Shown: in pieces, positions 1 through 8,547 of the stretch | Layout: each line of letters begins with the position of its first letter | Numbering within the stretch: the first letter of the stretch is position 1 | Origin: Chelatococcus caeni | Lineage (GTDB): Bacteria; Pseudomonadota; Alphaproteobacteria; Rhizobiales; Beijerinckiaceae | Assembly: GCF_014196925.1 (NCBI RefSeq) | Contig: NZ_JACIEN010000001.1 | Location: forward strand, 806,001 to 870,000 | Reading direction: 5' to 3' | Length of the DNA stretch: 64,000 nucleotides | Translations under genes and position numbers: made by a program | Notes under the pieces: model-generated | Database searches by the model: none | The model's input: the letters and a program-made list of their open reading frames with translations, nothing else | Told to the model about the DNA's origin: nothing

Positions 1-1
1 C

Positions 2-508
2 GCCGTGATCTGGAACTTCAACGACGTGCTCGGCGGCAAGGTCGGCGACATCTCGCCCGTTATCGCCAAGATGAAGGCCCTGCGCGACAGCGGCAACGTG
101 ATCTTCTGGAACGATGTCAACCAGTTCCTGACGCAGATGCAGTCGGGCGAGGCCGATATCGGCATCTACTGGGACGGGCGGGCCTGGGCCGCTCGCGATG
201 GCGGCTTCAAGTCGCTGAACTTCTATTATCCGGCGCCGGGCGGCGTCGTCAGCCCGACGGTGGTGCAGAAGGTCAAGAACGGGTCGCCGGCCGCCTGGGA
301 GTTCATCGACTTCCTGTTCTCGTCCGAGCCGCAATCCTGCTGGGCCGCCGCGATCCAATATCCGGTCGCCAGCACAAAGGCGCAGTACAAGCCCGAGCAG
401 AAGGCGCGAATGCCCAAGCTCGAGGACGTGCGCTGGCCGCCCTTCGCCGAGATCCCGGCCGCGATGCCGAAATGGGTCGAGACCTGGAACAAGGACATCG
501 GCCGTTGA
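2..508 (+). CDS. ABC transporter solute-binding protein, C-terminal part
   Basis: The reading frame is open from the left edge, so the N-terminus and signal peptide lie outside the window; about 168 residues remain. The sequence resembles the C-terminal lobe of family 1 extracellular solute-binding proteins of the spermidine/putrescine (PotD) type: a segment with IGIYWDGRAW, then PAPGGVVSPT, then an AWEFIDFLFSSEPQ helix typical of the closing lobe. It would bind a small organic cation or amino-acid-like ligand in the periplasm for an ABC importer whose other genes are presumably upstream. It ends about 95 bp before hyuA on the same strand, which suggests it feeds substrate to the hydantoinase-type enzyme. 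The ligand cannot be read from the sequence. Confidence 0.75.
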   Translation, partial: AVIWNFNDVLGGKVGDISPVIAKMKALRDSGNVIFWNDVNQFLTQMQSGEADIGIYWDGRAWAARDGGFKSLNFYYPAPGGVVSPTVVQKVKNGSPAAWEFIDFLFSSEPQSCWAAAIQYPVASTKAQYKPEQKARMPKLEDVRWPPFAEIPAAMPKWVETWNKDIGR

Positions 509-602
509 GCCTGGCGGGGCTGCCGGCCGCGGCAGCCCATTCTGATCCGCGAGCGCGGCGCCGCAAGCGCGCGCTCGCGCCCGAGACCATCTGGAGGTTT
601 CC

Positions 603-2651
603 ATGGGCTACCGTGTGGGCGTCGATATCGGCGGCTCGTTCACCGATTTCGCGGTGTTCGACGAAGGGACGCAGAGCCTGAAGACGCTGAAGACCTTCTC
701 CCGTCCCGACCAGCCGGGGGCGGAGGTCATGGAAGGCCTCAGGCTGATTGGCGAGCGCTACGGGATCACCCCCGCCGAGGTCTCCTATTTCACCCATGGC
801 ACGACGGTCGGCATCAACACCGTGATCCAGCGCGAGGGGCTGAAGCTCGCGCTGTTCACTACCGAGGGCTTTCGTGATGTCCTCGAGGTCGCGCGTCTCA
901 AGATCCCGGACATGTATAACCTTCTCTCCAGGCGCCCCGATCCACTGATCCCGCGCGATCTCGTTTTCGGCATCGGCGGACGCCTGCTGGCCGACGGCAC
1001 CGAGGATTGCCCGCTCGACGAGGCGAGCGTGATCCGCGCGGTCGAGGCGGCCAAAGCCGCGGGCTGCGAGGGCATCGTCGTCTCGCTTCTGCACGCCTAT
1101 CGCAACCCCGCCCATGAGGAGGCGGTCAAGGCGATCGCCGAGCGGCTCGCCCCGGAAATCCCGGTCTTCGCTTCGAGCGAGACCTGGCCGATCATCCGTG
1201 AGTACGAGCGCACCATCACGGCCACCATCGGCGCCTATGTGCAGCCGCGCGTCTCGCATTATCTGGGCTCTCTGCAGTCAGCGCTGAAGGAGGCAGGCGT
1301 CACGCCAGAGCCGCGGCTCACCAAGTCCAACGGCGGCGTCATGACCGCCGAGCAGGGCAAGAGCGAATGCGTGCAGATGATCCTGTCCGGCACCGCCTCG
1401 GGCGTCATCGGAGCCGCCTACGTCGCCGAGGTTTCCGGCATCAAGAACTGCATGAGCCTGGATATCGGCGGCACGTCCGCCGACGTCGCGGTCATCGTCG
1501 ACGGCCAGCCCCAATACGGCGTCGGCGAATTGATCGGAGAGTTCCAGATCTACATCCCCTCGGTCTCCGTGAGCTCGATCGGGGAGGGCGGCGGCTCGAT
1601 CGCCTGGGTCGACGCTCAGGGCGTGCTCAAGGTCGGCCCGGAAAGCGCCGGCTCGCGCCCCGGCCCTGCCTGTTATGGTCGTGGCGGCGAGCGCGCCACC
1701 ATCACGGACGCCTTTGCGGCGCTGGGCCTCGTCGGCCTGTCGGAGATCGGTTATTCGGCCGTCACCATCGACCGGGAAAAGGCACGCTCGGTCGTCGGCG
1801 AACTCGCGACCAAGCTCGGCCGCACGGTCGAGGAAACCGCCGAGGCGATCATCCGCATCGCCGTCTCCGGCATGTACACAGACGTCAGCGCGCTGGTCTC
1901 GCGTTTCGGCATCGATCCGCGCGACTTCTCCTGCCTCGCCTTCGGCGGCGCCGGCCCGATGATGGCCTGCTTCCTGTCGCGTGAGCTCAACATGCGCGAG
2001 ACCGTAGTGCCGCCGACACCGGGCGTACTGTCCGCACTGGGCGGGCTGATCGCCGATATCAAGAACGACTTCATCAAGACGCTCTACAGCGATCTCGTTC
2101 CCGACATGGGGGCGACGATCCGCAGCGAGTTCGCCCGGCTGGAGACCAAGGCGAAAGCGTGGCTGCACGAGGATCAGAGCTATTCCGGTGAAAGCCACAT
2201 GATCTATTCGGCCGAGATGCGCTATCGCGGCCAGTCCTTCGAGCTCGACACCCCGCTGGATCCGGCCGCGATCGTTGCCGATGACACCGCAGCCTTGGCG
2301 CGAGCCTTCCATGCCGAACATGAACGTGTCTACGGTCACAGCGATCCCACCGCGGCGGTGCAGATCATCTCGCTGCGGCTCGTCATCAGCGGGCGCACCG
2401 CTCGCCCTGAGTTCAAGCGCCACGCGCTGGTCTCGGAAGCCGCAAGCCCCCGCCGCCATGCCGAGGTCTGGCTCGACGGAGCGCTGCGCAGCGTCGCGGT
2501 CTTTGCCCGGAGCGATCTGAAGCCCGGCCAGAGCTTCGCGGGCCCGGCCGTCGTCACCCAGGACGACTGCACCACCGTCGTCCTGCCGAACATGGCTGTC
2601 AGCGTCGACGAATATGCCAACCTTCGCATCGTTCCGGAGATCCGGCCGTGA
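603..2651 (+). CDS. hyuA: hydantoinase/oxoprolinase family protein, A subunit
   Basis: A 682-residue HyuA-type subunit of ATP-dependent amidohydrolases or carboxylases (N-methylhydantoinase, 5-oxoprolinase and acetophenone carboxylase family). Visible signatures are the N-terminal phosphate-binding loop VGVDIGGSFTDF (about residues 5-16), a second sugar-kinase-like loop SLDIGGTSADVAV (about 285-297) and the family block GPESAGSRPGPACYGRGG (about 345-362). The length is normal for the family. The ATG at 603 follows a good ribosome site (GGAGG at 592-596). The stop overlaps the start of hyuB (GTGA), as expected for a two-subunit cytoplasmic complex. The substrate is unknown; hydantoins, 5-oxoproline or caprolactam-like compounds are possible. 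Confidence 0.9.
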   Translation: MGYRVGVDIGGSFTDFAVFDEGTQSLKTLKTFSRPDQPGAEVMEGLRLIGERYGITPAEVSYFTHGTTVGINTVIQREGLKLALFTTEGFRDVLEVARLKIPDMYNLLSRRPDPLIPRDLVFGIGGRLLADGTEDCPLDEASVIRAVEAAKAAGCEGIVVSLLHAYRNPAHEEAVKAIAERLAPEIPVFASSETWPIIREYERTITATIGAYVQPRVSHYLGSLQSALKEAGVTPEPRLTKSNGGVMTAEQGKSECVQMILSGTASGVIGAAYVAEVSGIKNCMSLDIGGTSADVAVIVDGQPQYGVGELIGEFQIYIPSVSVSSIGEGGGSIAWVDAQGVLKVGPESAGSRPGPACYGRGGERATITDAFAALGLVGLSEIGYSAVTIDREKARSVVGELATKLGRTVEETAEAIIRIAVSGMYTDVSALVSRFGIDPRDFSCLAFGGAGPMMACFLSRELNMRETVVPPTPGVLSALGGLIADIKNDFIKTLYSDLVPDMGATIRSEFARLETKAKAWLHEDQSYSGESHMIYSAEMRYRGQSFELDTPLDPAAIVADDTAALARAFHAEHERVYGHSDPTAAVQIISLRLVISGRTARPEFKRHALVSEAASPRRHAEVWLDGALRSVAVFARSDLKPGQSFAGPAVVTQDDCTTVVLPNMAVSVDEYANLRIVPEIRP

Positions 2652-4633
2652 AACTCGACAACACCACGCTGCAGGTTCTGGCCAATTACTGCGCGGCCGC
2701 CGCCGAGAGCATGGGCTGGACGCTGATGCGTACGGCCTATTCCACCTTCGTCAAGGAGACAGAGGACTTCTCCTGCCAGGTGCTGACCCGCGACGGTTTG
2801 ACCGTGGCCTCGCCCAAAACCTTCGGCGCGACGTGGTATACCGGCCTCGACTATGGCGATGTGATCAAGCGCTTCGACTATCAGGAAGGCGACATCTGCA
2901 TCACTAGCGACCCCTACGCCGGCCATGTCGCGACGCATACGCCCGACATCCATATGTGGAAGCCGGTCTTCCGCGATGGCGAGATCGTCTGCTTCGTCGG
3001 CAATCACATCCACAACACCGATGTCGGCGGTGCAGTCCCCGCGACCCTCTCGCGCACGCTGACCGAGATTCAGCAGGAAGGCCTGCGCATTCCGCCGATG
3101 CGATTGATGCGCGGCGGAATGCTGAACAAAGACCTGCTCGACATCATCGCCCACAACGTTCGGCTGCCCGAGCAGAACTGGGGCGACCTCAATGCCCAGA
3201 TCGCCTGCGCCAATGTCGGCGAGCGCAAGATCCACGAGATCCTCGACCGCTTCGGCAAGGACAATTTCGTCGCGGGCCTCGACCAGTTGCTCGACTACGC
3301 CGACAATCAGGCCCGCGCCGTCATCCGGGAGATTCCTGACGGCGAGTATTTCTTCGCCGATTATGCCGACGAGGACGAGGCCGGCGGCTATCCGGTCCGC
3401 GTCGCCGTGACGCTGAAGGTGCATGGCGATACGCTGACACTGGACTTCACCGGCTCCGACCCGCAGCTGGCCACCTCCCACAACATGCCGACCGGCGGCA
3501 AGGAACGCCACGCGCTGGTGACGGTAGGTACGGTCTATGCGCTCTACTGCCTCGACCCGACGATGATGCTGAATGCGGGGCTGATGCGACCCACGCGCGC
3601 GATCCTGCCGGAAGGCACGATCATGAATGCGGTCGAGCCCGTCGCCGTCGGCATGCGGACGCTCGCCTGCACCCTTGCCCAGACGGTTACCCTCGGCGCC
3701 TTCTGCCGTGCCTTGCCGGATCGCATGCCGGCATCTCCGGCAAGTTCCGTCACGTTGATGAACATCAAAACCAGCACGCGCGCGGGCCGGCCCATCATGG
3801 CCTCTGTCGGCCCGGTCGGCGGCGGCGCCGGCGGCAGCACCTTCGGCGATGGCGCCGATGGAAGCGGCGCCAATCTCTCCTTCCTGAAGAATACACCGGT
3901 CGAGATCAGCGAGGCCGAGATCCCGGTTCGCATCAAGCGCTATGGTCTCGTGGCGGATTCAGGCGGTCCAGGCAAGTATCGCGGCGGGACCGGCCTCGAA
4001 ATGGAGCTCCAGCTCGACCAGCCCCAGTCCATGGTGACCGCCCGCAACCGGGACCGCTCCGTCATTTCTGCCTGGGGACTACGTGGCGGTCGCTCGGGCG
4101 CCGTCTCGCGCTTCGTCAAGAATCCCGGTACGGCGGGCGCTATCGAGCTCGGATCGCAGGATCTGGTGAAATGCAATCCCGGCGACGTCATCCTGATCCA
4201 AGGGCCGGGTGGCGGGGGCTACGGCTCGCCGCTGGACCGGCCCGTCGAGAAGGTGCTTGCCGACGTTCGGCGAGGGTTGGTTTCGGCGGATCGGGCGAAG
4301 AGCGATTATGGTGTCGTTATCGCGGTCGATGGCGGGGTCGACAAGGCAGCGACCACGCAGTTGCGCGGACAAATGCGCAGCGACGCCGATTGGGCCGAGT
4401 TTGGACACGGTCCGGGTAGGTTGGCCTTCGAGGCGGTGTGGACTGAAGCGCGCTATGGTGTGTTGACTGGCCTTCTCGCTAAGCTTCCCGTGACATGGCG
4501 CTACTTCGTCAAGCACGAAATCTTCCGGCAGATTCAGCGTCCGCCCGTCGACGGATCAGATGGCGTGGATGAGGTCTATAGAGCCTACACTCAGGTGACA
4601 GACCGCTTCGCCGATCTCCCGAAGGCTTCGTAG
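2648..4633 (+). CDS. hyuB: hydantoinase/oxoprolinase family protein, B subunit
   Basis: A 661-residue HyuB-type partner of the preceding gene. It shows the family segment with ITSDPYAGHVATHTPDIH (about residues 84-101), the KYRGGTGLEME block (about 441-451) and the C-terminal GPGGGGYGSPLDRP block (about 519-532). The start is a GTG that overlaps the hyuA stop codon by four bases, so translation is coupled. Many B subunits end soon after the glycine-rich block. This one continues for roughly 130 residues, including a Trp/Phe-rich region near residues 610-630; some longer relatives (acetone/acetophenone carboxylase-like) also carry such tails. Together with HyuA it should hydrolyse or carboxylate a cyclic amide or ketone in an ATP-dependent manner; the exact reaction is not deducible. 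Confidence 0.9.
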   Translation: MKLDNTTLQVLANYCAAAAESMGWTLMRTAYSTFVKETEDFSCQVLTRDGLTVASPKTFGATWYTGLDYGDVIKRFDYQEGDICITSDPYAGHVATHTPDIHMWKPVFRDGEIVCFVGNHIHNTDVGGAVPATLSRTLTEIQQEGLRIPPMRLMRGGMLNKDLLDIIAHNVRLPEQNWGDLNAQIACANVGERKIHEILDRFGKDNFVAGLDQLLDYADNQARAVIREIPDGEYFFADYADEDEAGGYPVRVAVTLKVHGDTLTLDFTGSDPQLATSHNMPTGGKERHALVTVGTVYALYCLDPTMMLNAGLMRPTRAILPEGTIMNAVEPVAVGMRTLACTLAQTVTLGAFCRALPDRMPASPASSVTLMNIKTSTRAGRPIMASVGPVGGGAGGSTFGDGADGSGANLSFLKNTPVEISEAEIPVRIKRYGLVADSGGPGKYRGGTGLEMELQLDQPQSMVTARNRDRSVISAWGLRGGRSGAVSRFVKNPGTAGAIELGSQDLVKCNPGDVILIQGPGGGGYGSPLDRPVEKVLADVRRGLVSADRAKSDYGVVIAVDGGVDKAATTQLRGQMRSDADWAEFGHGPGRLAFEAVWTEARYGVLTGLLAKLPVTWRYFVKHEIFRQIQRPPVDGSDGVDEVYRAYTQVTDRFADLPKAS

Positions 4634-4763
4634 GGGATCGACCATCGCATATGCCGGTCGCACCGGATCATCGGCTCTTACTTGAGGCGACGATCTGTGT
4701 CGCGAATATTGCGTTGGCCAAATAATGACCATGAGTTCGAGATCCGATTGCATTTAAAGACGT

Positions 4764-4790
4764 GGCGATGCGGCGCTGCACCGCATCGCC
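4764..4790. terminator. bidirectional hairpin terminator between convergent hyuB and dctP
   Basis: A perfect 10-bp stem (GGCGATGCGG / CCGCATCGCC) with a 7-base loop lies between the ends of hyuB (+) and the TRAP binding protein (-). On the minus strand it is followed by a short T-rich stretch (TCTTTAAAT), so it fits best as the terminator of the TRAP gene, and its symmetry lets it serve hyuB too. Confidence 0.6.
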
Positions 4791-4806
4791 GACATAGGCA
4801 TGTTCT

Positions 4807-5802
4807 TTACTGACCGGCGACTGCAGCCATAGCCGCTCGTGCCTGCTCGACCACATCCGCGCCGATCTTCTCGCTGTATTCCTTCACGACAGGTGCAACG
4901 CGCTCGCGCATGGCTGCGAGGGCTTCGGGCGTGGGCTGGGTAATCTTGAAGCCCTTCGCCACGAGTTCCTGCTCCAGATCCTCCGCCGACTTGCGAGAAA
5001 CGTCCCGCTGGAAGGTTGCCGACTCCTTTGCCGCTTCCATGACGAGCGCCTTGTCTTCCTCCGACAGGCTTCCAAACCACTTCTGGCTGGCAAGGAGGAC
5101 GAACGGCGTATAGACATGGCCCGTCTTGGCCAGATGGCTCTGCACTTCATAGAACCTGGCGGTGTAGATCAGGGCGTAGGGGGTCTCCTGACCGTCGACC
5201 GCGCGATTCTCGAGAGCGGCGTAAAGTTCAGGCCAGGGAAGCGGCGTCGGATTGGTTCCCAAAGCCTTCCAGGTCGCGATGAACAGCGGGTTAGGGATGA
5301 CCCGGATGTTAAGCCCGGCCATATCCTCCGCTGTATTGACGGGGCGAATGGCGTTGGTCATGTGGCGGAACCCGTTGTCCCACCAGGCAAGGCCCACGAT
5401 GCCGGTCTTTTCCTTTAGCAGCGAGAACAGGCGCTCGCCGACAGCGCCGTCCATCACGGCATCCACCGCGGCGAAGTCCTTGTAGAAGAACGGCAGGTCG
5501 TAGATCATGAATTCCGGAACGACGCCTACCAGATTGGGCGTCGGGCCAACCATGATGTCGATGAAGCCGGCCTGAACCGACGCCTGCATGTCGGGCTCGC
5601 TGCCGAGCACCCCGTTGCCGAAGGTCTCGATGGTGATGCGACCGCCGGTCTTCTCTTCGACCAGCTTCGCGAAATAACGCGAAGCCTGCCCCACCGGATG
5701 ATCTTCCGTGGGCACGTAGCCTAGGCGGGCACTCTGGGCCATGGCCGGAGCGGCGGCCAGAAGGCCCGCGACAACTGCCGCAGTGAGAAGCGAATGTTTC
5801 AT
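4807..5802 (-). CDS. dctP: TRAP transporter solute-binding protein (DctP family)
   Basis: A 331-residue periplasmic binding protein of the TRAP-T family. Residues 1-22 form a signal peptide ending in AMA. The conserved ligand-site region LNIRVIPNPLF with the carboxylate-binding Arg is followed by the WPELYAALENRAVDGQE block. The ATG is preceded by GGGGAGGAGAA, an excellent ribosome site. It should deliver an organic acid to the DctQM permease, encoded about 4 kb away at 9706-11525. Splitting P from QM is unusual, but an operator-like sequence (5915-5943) of the same type as those in front of the neighbouring transcription units ties them together. The ligand is probably a hydroxy- or keto-acid, judging from the three dehydrogenases in the block (inference). 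Confidence 0.92.
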   Translation of the reverse strand: MKHSLLTAAVVAGLLAAAPAMAQSARLGYVPTEDHPVGQASRYFAKLVEEKTGGRITIETFGNGVLGSEPDMQASVQAGFIDIMVGPTPNLVGVVPEFMIYDLPFFYKDFAAVDAVMDGAVGERLFSLLKEKTGIVGLAWWDNGFRHMTNAIRPVNTAEDMAGLNIRVIPNPLFIATWKALGTNPTPLPWPELYAALENRAVDGQETPYALIYTARFYEVQSHLAKTGHVYTPFVLLASQKWFGSLSEEDKALVMEAAKESATFQRDVSRKSAEDLEQELVAKGFKITQPTPEALAAMRERVAPVVKEYSEKIGADVVEQARAAMAAVAGQ

Positions 5803-5914
5803 GAGTTCTCCTCCCCAGGATGGTTCACGGAACCAGGATGTGCGGATTGTCCTCAGACGCGAACAAGTCCGGTATTTCGTTTATTGCGCCCCCAAACGCT
5901 GAACTGGAAAAGGG

Positions 5915-5943
5915 TTGTCCACAATATGGGCGTATTGTCCAGC
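5915..5943 (-). promoter_or_regulatory. IclR-type operator copy B, upstream of dctP
   Basis: A 29-bp sequence beginning TTGTCCACAATATGGGCG and ending TATTGTCCAGC. It aligns without gaps to three other sites in this block (7102-7130, 7232-7260, 12166-12194). It contains an inverted pair of TGTCCA/TGGRC half-sites and a third TTGTCCA in direct orientation. It lies about 113 bp upstream of the dctP start. Assignment to the IclR protein at 12245 is inference. Confidence 0.6.
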
Positions 5944-6054
5944 AGGATATGATGGGTAGACTACTCGCCGATTGTCAACGCTCCTTCGGTACGCTCCGTC
6001 GCGCGGCGACGAGATGGCTGGCGTCGGGCAAACGCCGTGCCCGCCGCGCCGGTT

Positions 6055-6071
6055 GAGGGCGCGCGGCCCTC
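6055..6071 (-). terminator. short hairpin downstream of the 2-hydroxyacid dehydrogenase gene
   Basis: GAGGGC and GCCCTC arms of 6 bp surround a 5-base GC-rich loop just beyond the dehydrogenase stop codon on the minus strand. No T-tract follows, so this is a weak terminator call. The rest of the spacer 5803-6086 shows no gene. Confidence 0.3.
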
Positions 6072-6086
6072 CCTGTCGATCGGGGG

Positions 6087-7031
6087 CTAGGGCACAGGCG
6101 TAATCGCCGCTCCGCTTTGGAACCAGGCGATCAAGTTCCGCGCGAGGAGGTCAGCCATTGCGGTGCGCGTCGCGACCGACGCGGATCCGATGTGCGGCAA
6201 GATCGTCAGACTATCGAGCGCCAGCATGTCATCCGAGACATTGGGCTCATCCGCAATGACATCGAGACCGGCGGCCGCAATGGTTCCTGTCCGCAGGGCG
6301 TCGATCAATGCATCCTCGTCCACCACAGTTCCGCGGCCGACATTGATGAACACGCCCTCCGGTCCAAGGGCAGACAGCACGTCGGCATTCACGGTCCTTG
6401 CGGTCGGAGCGTCCCCGGGAACGGTGGCGATGAGCACGTCGACGGCATAGGCAAGTTCGAGCAGCGAGGGACAGTAGTCGTACGCGACTCCGTCAGCCGG
6501 GCGCCGGCTATAGTAGGCGACAGGAAGCCCGAATGCTTCGATCCGCCGGGCGATGCAGCGCCCGATCCGACCCATTCCGTAAATACCTACCCTGCGGTTT
6601 CGCAGCGTGTTGCGGCTGAGCGGGTATTCCGACGTCTTCCAGCGGCCTTCGCGGACGAAGGCGTGCGCCTTTGGTATCTCGCGCACGACGCTGACAAGGA
6701 GCCCCAATGTGAGATCGGCGACCTCCTCATTCAGGACGTCAGGGGTGTTGGTCACGATGATGTTCTTGCTGCGTGCATAGGCAGCATCCACGGCCTCGTA
6801 GCCGACGCCGTAGCTGGCGATGATCTCTAGGTTGGGAAGGGCGTCAATGAACTGACCGTCGATTCTGGTACGGCAGGCCACACCACGAATTGAAGCCCGT
6901 ATCTCCTGGGGCAGACGGGCGTGAATGTCCCCGTCAGGGATTTCGACCAGGTTGAACTGCGTACCGAGCATGCGCCGTGCATGCTCGTGCATCCAGCCTG
7001 GGATCAGCACGGTCGCGGCGGGGTTCGACAA
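6087..7031 (-). CDS. D-isomer-specific 2-hydroxyacid dehydrogenase (glyoxylate/hydroxypyruvate reductase-like)
   Basis: A 314-residue cytoplasmic NAD(P)-dependent dehydrogenase that interconverts 2-keto and D-2-hydroxy acids. It has the Rossmann motif GMGRIG (about residue 151), the catalytic Arg in INVGRGTVVDE (about 232), the Glu in GLDVIADEP (about 260) and the catalytic His in LPHIGSAS (about 279), in the standard order for PF00389/PF02826. The length is normal. The start is a TTG with GGGAGGAAAA upstream; no better in-frame ATG is near. Operator copy C (7102-7130) sits about 71 bp upstream. With the TRAP binding protein it suggests uptake and oxidation or reduction of a hydroxy acid; the substrate is unknown. 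Confidence 0.9.
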   Translation of the reverse strand: MSNPAATVLIPGWMHEHARRMLGTQFNLVEIPDGDIHARLPQEIRASIRGVACRTRIDGQFIDALPNLEIIASYGVGYEAVDAAYARSKNIIVTNTPDVLNEEVADLTLGLLVSVVREIPKAHAFVREGRWKTSEYPLSRNTLRNRRVGIYGMGRIGRCIARRIEAFGLPVAYYSRRPADGVAYDYCPSLLELAYAVDVLIATVPGDAPTARTVNADVLSALGPEGVFINVGRGTVVDEDALIDALRTGTIAAAGLDVIADEPNVSDDMLALDSLTILPHIGSASVATRTAMADLLARNLIAWFQSGAAITPVP

Positions 7032-7101
7032 CGGTTTTCCTCCCGTCGGGACGTCACCGCCGCCGCGAATTTCCGCGAGCGGATCAGTGCAACCCTAACG
7101 T

Positions 7102-7130
7102 CACCGACAAACTGTCCATAATGTAGTCAA
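7102..7130 (-). promoter_or_regulatory. IclR-type operator copy C, upstream of the 2-hydroxyacid dehydrogenase
   Basis: Read on the minus strand it starts TTGACTACATTATGGACA, nearly identical to the first 18 bases of the copy in front of the IclR gene (12166). The third half-site (GTTTGTCGG) is degenerate here. It lies in the divergent spacer 7032-7365, which holds no gene of its own. Confidence 0.6.
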
Positions 7131-7231
7131 TATGCCCACATCGATGTTGGGCTCATAACGCCGCTTGTCAATGGCCGTAGCAGCGGACTTACGAAACGCT
7201 ACGCTTGACATTTGCAACGTTCCGATTGATG

Positions 7232-7260
7232 CTTGGGCAATATGTCCACAATGTGGACCA
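7232..7260. promoter_or_regulatory. IclR-type operator copy D, upstream of the iron alcohol dehydrogenase
   Basis: The site contains the inverted pair TGTCCACAATGTGGACCA, the best dyad of the four copies, and a GGGCAATA half-site. A TTGACA hexamer at 7205-7210 could be a -35 element, which would put the site close to the transcription start. It lies inside the unsupported upstream extension of the downstream reading frame, which supports the later start at 7366. Confidence 0.6.
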
Positions 7261-7365
7261 GAGTGGTGGGACGTCACGTTCTGCACGGCTCCTCAAAACG
7301 TGCCGAGTGCCACCGGGTGGCTGCGGCGGTGCATTGGGGGCGGGTACATCGAGGAGATCGGTAGC

Positions 7366-8508
7366 GTGAATACGCGCAGCGTGAATACTATAAATTATCT
7401 TACGAGCATTAGTTTCGGGCTTGGGGCGGCCGAGTCGTTAGCGGAAACGTTGCGCGAACTCGGAGTGTCGAACCCCCTGGTGATCAGCGATCACGGAGTC
7501 CGGGCCGCTGGCCTGCTTCAGCGCCGTGCTTTCGCATTTCTGAACACCGCGCCGACCTTCCTGGACGTCCCCTCCAACCCGACCGAGGGCGCAGTTGCAG
7601 CCGGTCTGAAGCTATACAGACAAAGCGGTTGCGACGGGGTGGTGGCGATTGGCGGGGGCTCCCCGATTGACCTGGCCAAGGGTGTTGCGCTGCTCGCCAC
7701 GCACGACGGCGAACTTGAGCGCTATGCGGCGATCCTGGGCGGCGTGGCACGTATCACAGGCGCGGTCGCGCCGCTCGTGGCCGTTCCGACCACCGCGGGC
7801 ACGGGATCCGAGGTCGGGCGCGCAGCACTGATTACGCTGGATGATGGCCGGAAGTTGGGGTTCATCAGCCCCCATCTGATCCCGCGCAGGGCGATCTGTG
7901 ACCCGGAGTTGACGATGGGGCTTCCTGCGGCTTTGACGGCGTCGACGGGGATCGACGCGCTGTCCCACTGCATCGAGACGTACCTTTCTCCCCGTTACAA
8001 TCCGCCTGCCGAGGCAATTGCCGTCGACGGCTTCAAACGCATCTGGAAGGCTTTGCCCGTCGCCTACGCGGATGGCTCGAACGCGCAGGCGCGGACCGAC
8101 CTCATGATGGGGGCCCTCGAAGGGGGCATGACGTTCCAGAAGGGTCTTGGGGCCGTGCATGCGCTCAGCCACGCCCTGGGTGGCCTGAAGGAGGTGCAGC
8201 TCCATCATGGGACGCTCAACGCCATCCTGCTGCCGACAGTCGTCCGGTGGAACGTGACGGTCGAGGCCGTGGCTGAAAAGGTCCGCTACCTCGAGAGCCT
8301 GGCAGGACTTGAAAGGACAACGCTCGCGGACGCGCTGGACGAGTTGAACCGCAGTCTGGGCATCACGCCGAAATTGTCCGAACTGGGTGTGCCCCGGCAT
8401 GTCATCGATTGGGTGTGCGAGCGGGCGATCGCAGATCACAGCCACCCCACCAATCCACGCCCGCTGACCAAGGAAGACTACGCCGCGATCCTTGAGGCCG
8501 TCTTCTAG
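7366..8508 (+). CDS. iron-containing alcohol dehydrogenase
   Basis: A 380-residue group III (PF00465) NAD(P)-dependent alcohol dehydrogenase. Visible features are the GGGSPIDLAKG nucleotide-binding turn, the PTTAGTGSE motif, and the metal-ligand region with SHCIETYLSP, the His-rich AVHALSHALGG and HHGTLNA. I chose the GTG at 7366 because it has GAGGAGA 8 bases upstream and because the longer open frame back to 7165 runs through operator D and shows no homology-like sequence. A second GTG at 7381 is possible. It likely oxidises or reduces a hydroxy acid or short alcohol brought in by the TRAP system. The short-chain dehydrogenase gene follows 39 bp later on the same strand. Confidence 0.9.
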   Translation: MNTRSVNTINYLTSISFGLGAAESLAETLRELGVSNPLVISDHGVRAAGLLQRRAFAFLNTAPTFLDVPSNPTEGAVAAGLKLYRQSGCDGVVAIGGGSPIDLAKGVALLATHDGELERYAAILGGVARITGAVAPLVAVPTTAGTGSEVGRAALITLDDGRKLGFISPHLIPRRAICDPELTMGLPAALTASTGIDALSHCIETYLSPRYNPPAEAIAVDGFKRIWKALPVAYADGSNAQARTDLMMGALEGGMTFQKGLGAVHALSHALGGLKEVQLHHGTLNAILLPTVVRWNVTVEAVAEKVRYLESLAGLERTTLADALDELNRSLGITPKLSELGVPRHVIDWVCERAIADHSHPTNPRPLTKEDYAAILEAVF

Positions 8509-8547
8509 GCCGGGAACGCCGTCAGACAGGGAGCGGGAGGCAATTCC

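Noticed and set aside
7165-7365. N-terminal extension of the iron alcohol dehydrogenase
   Set aside because: It includes an operator copy and a -35-like hexamer, and a strong ribosome site lies before the later GTG.
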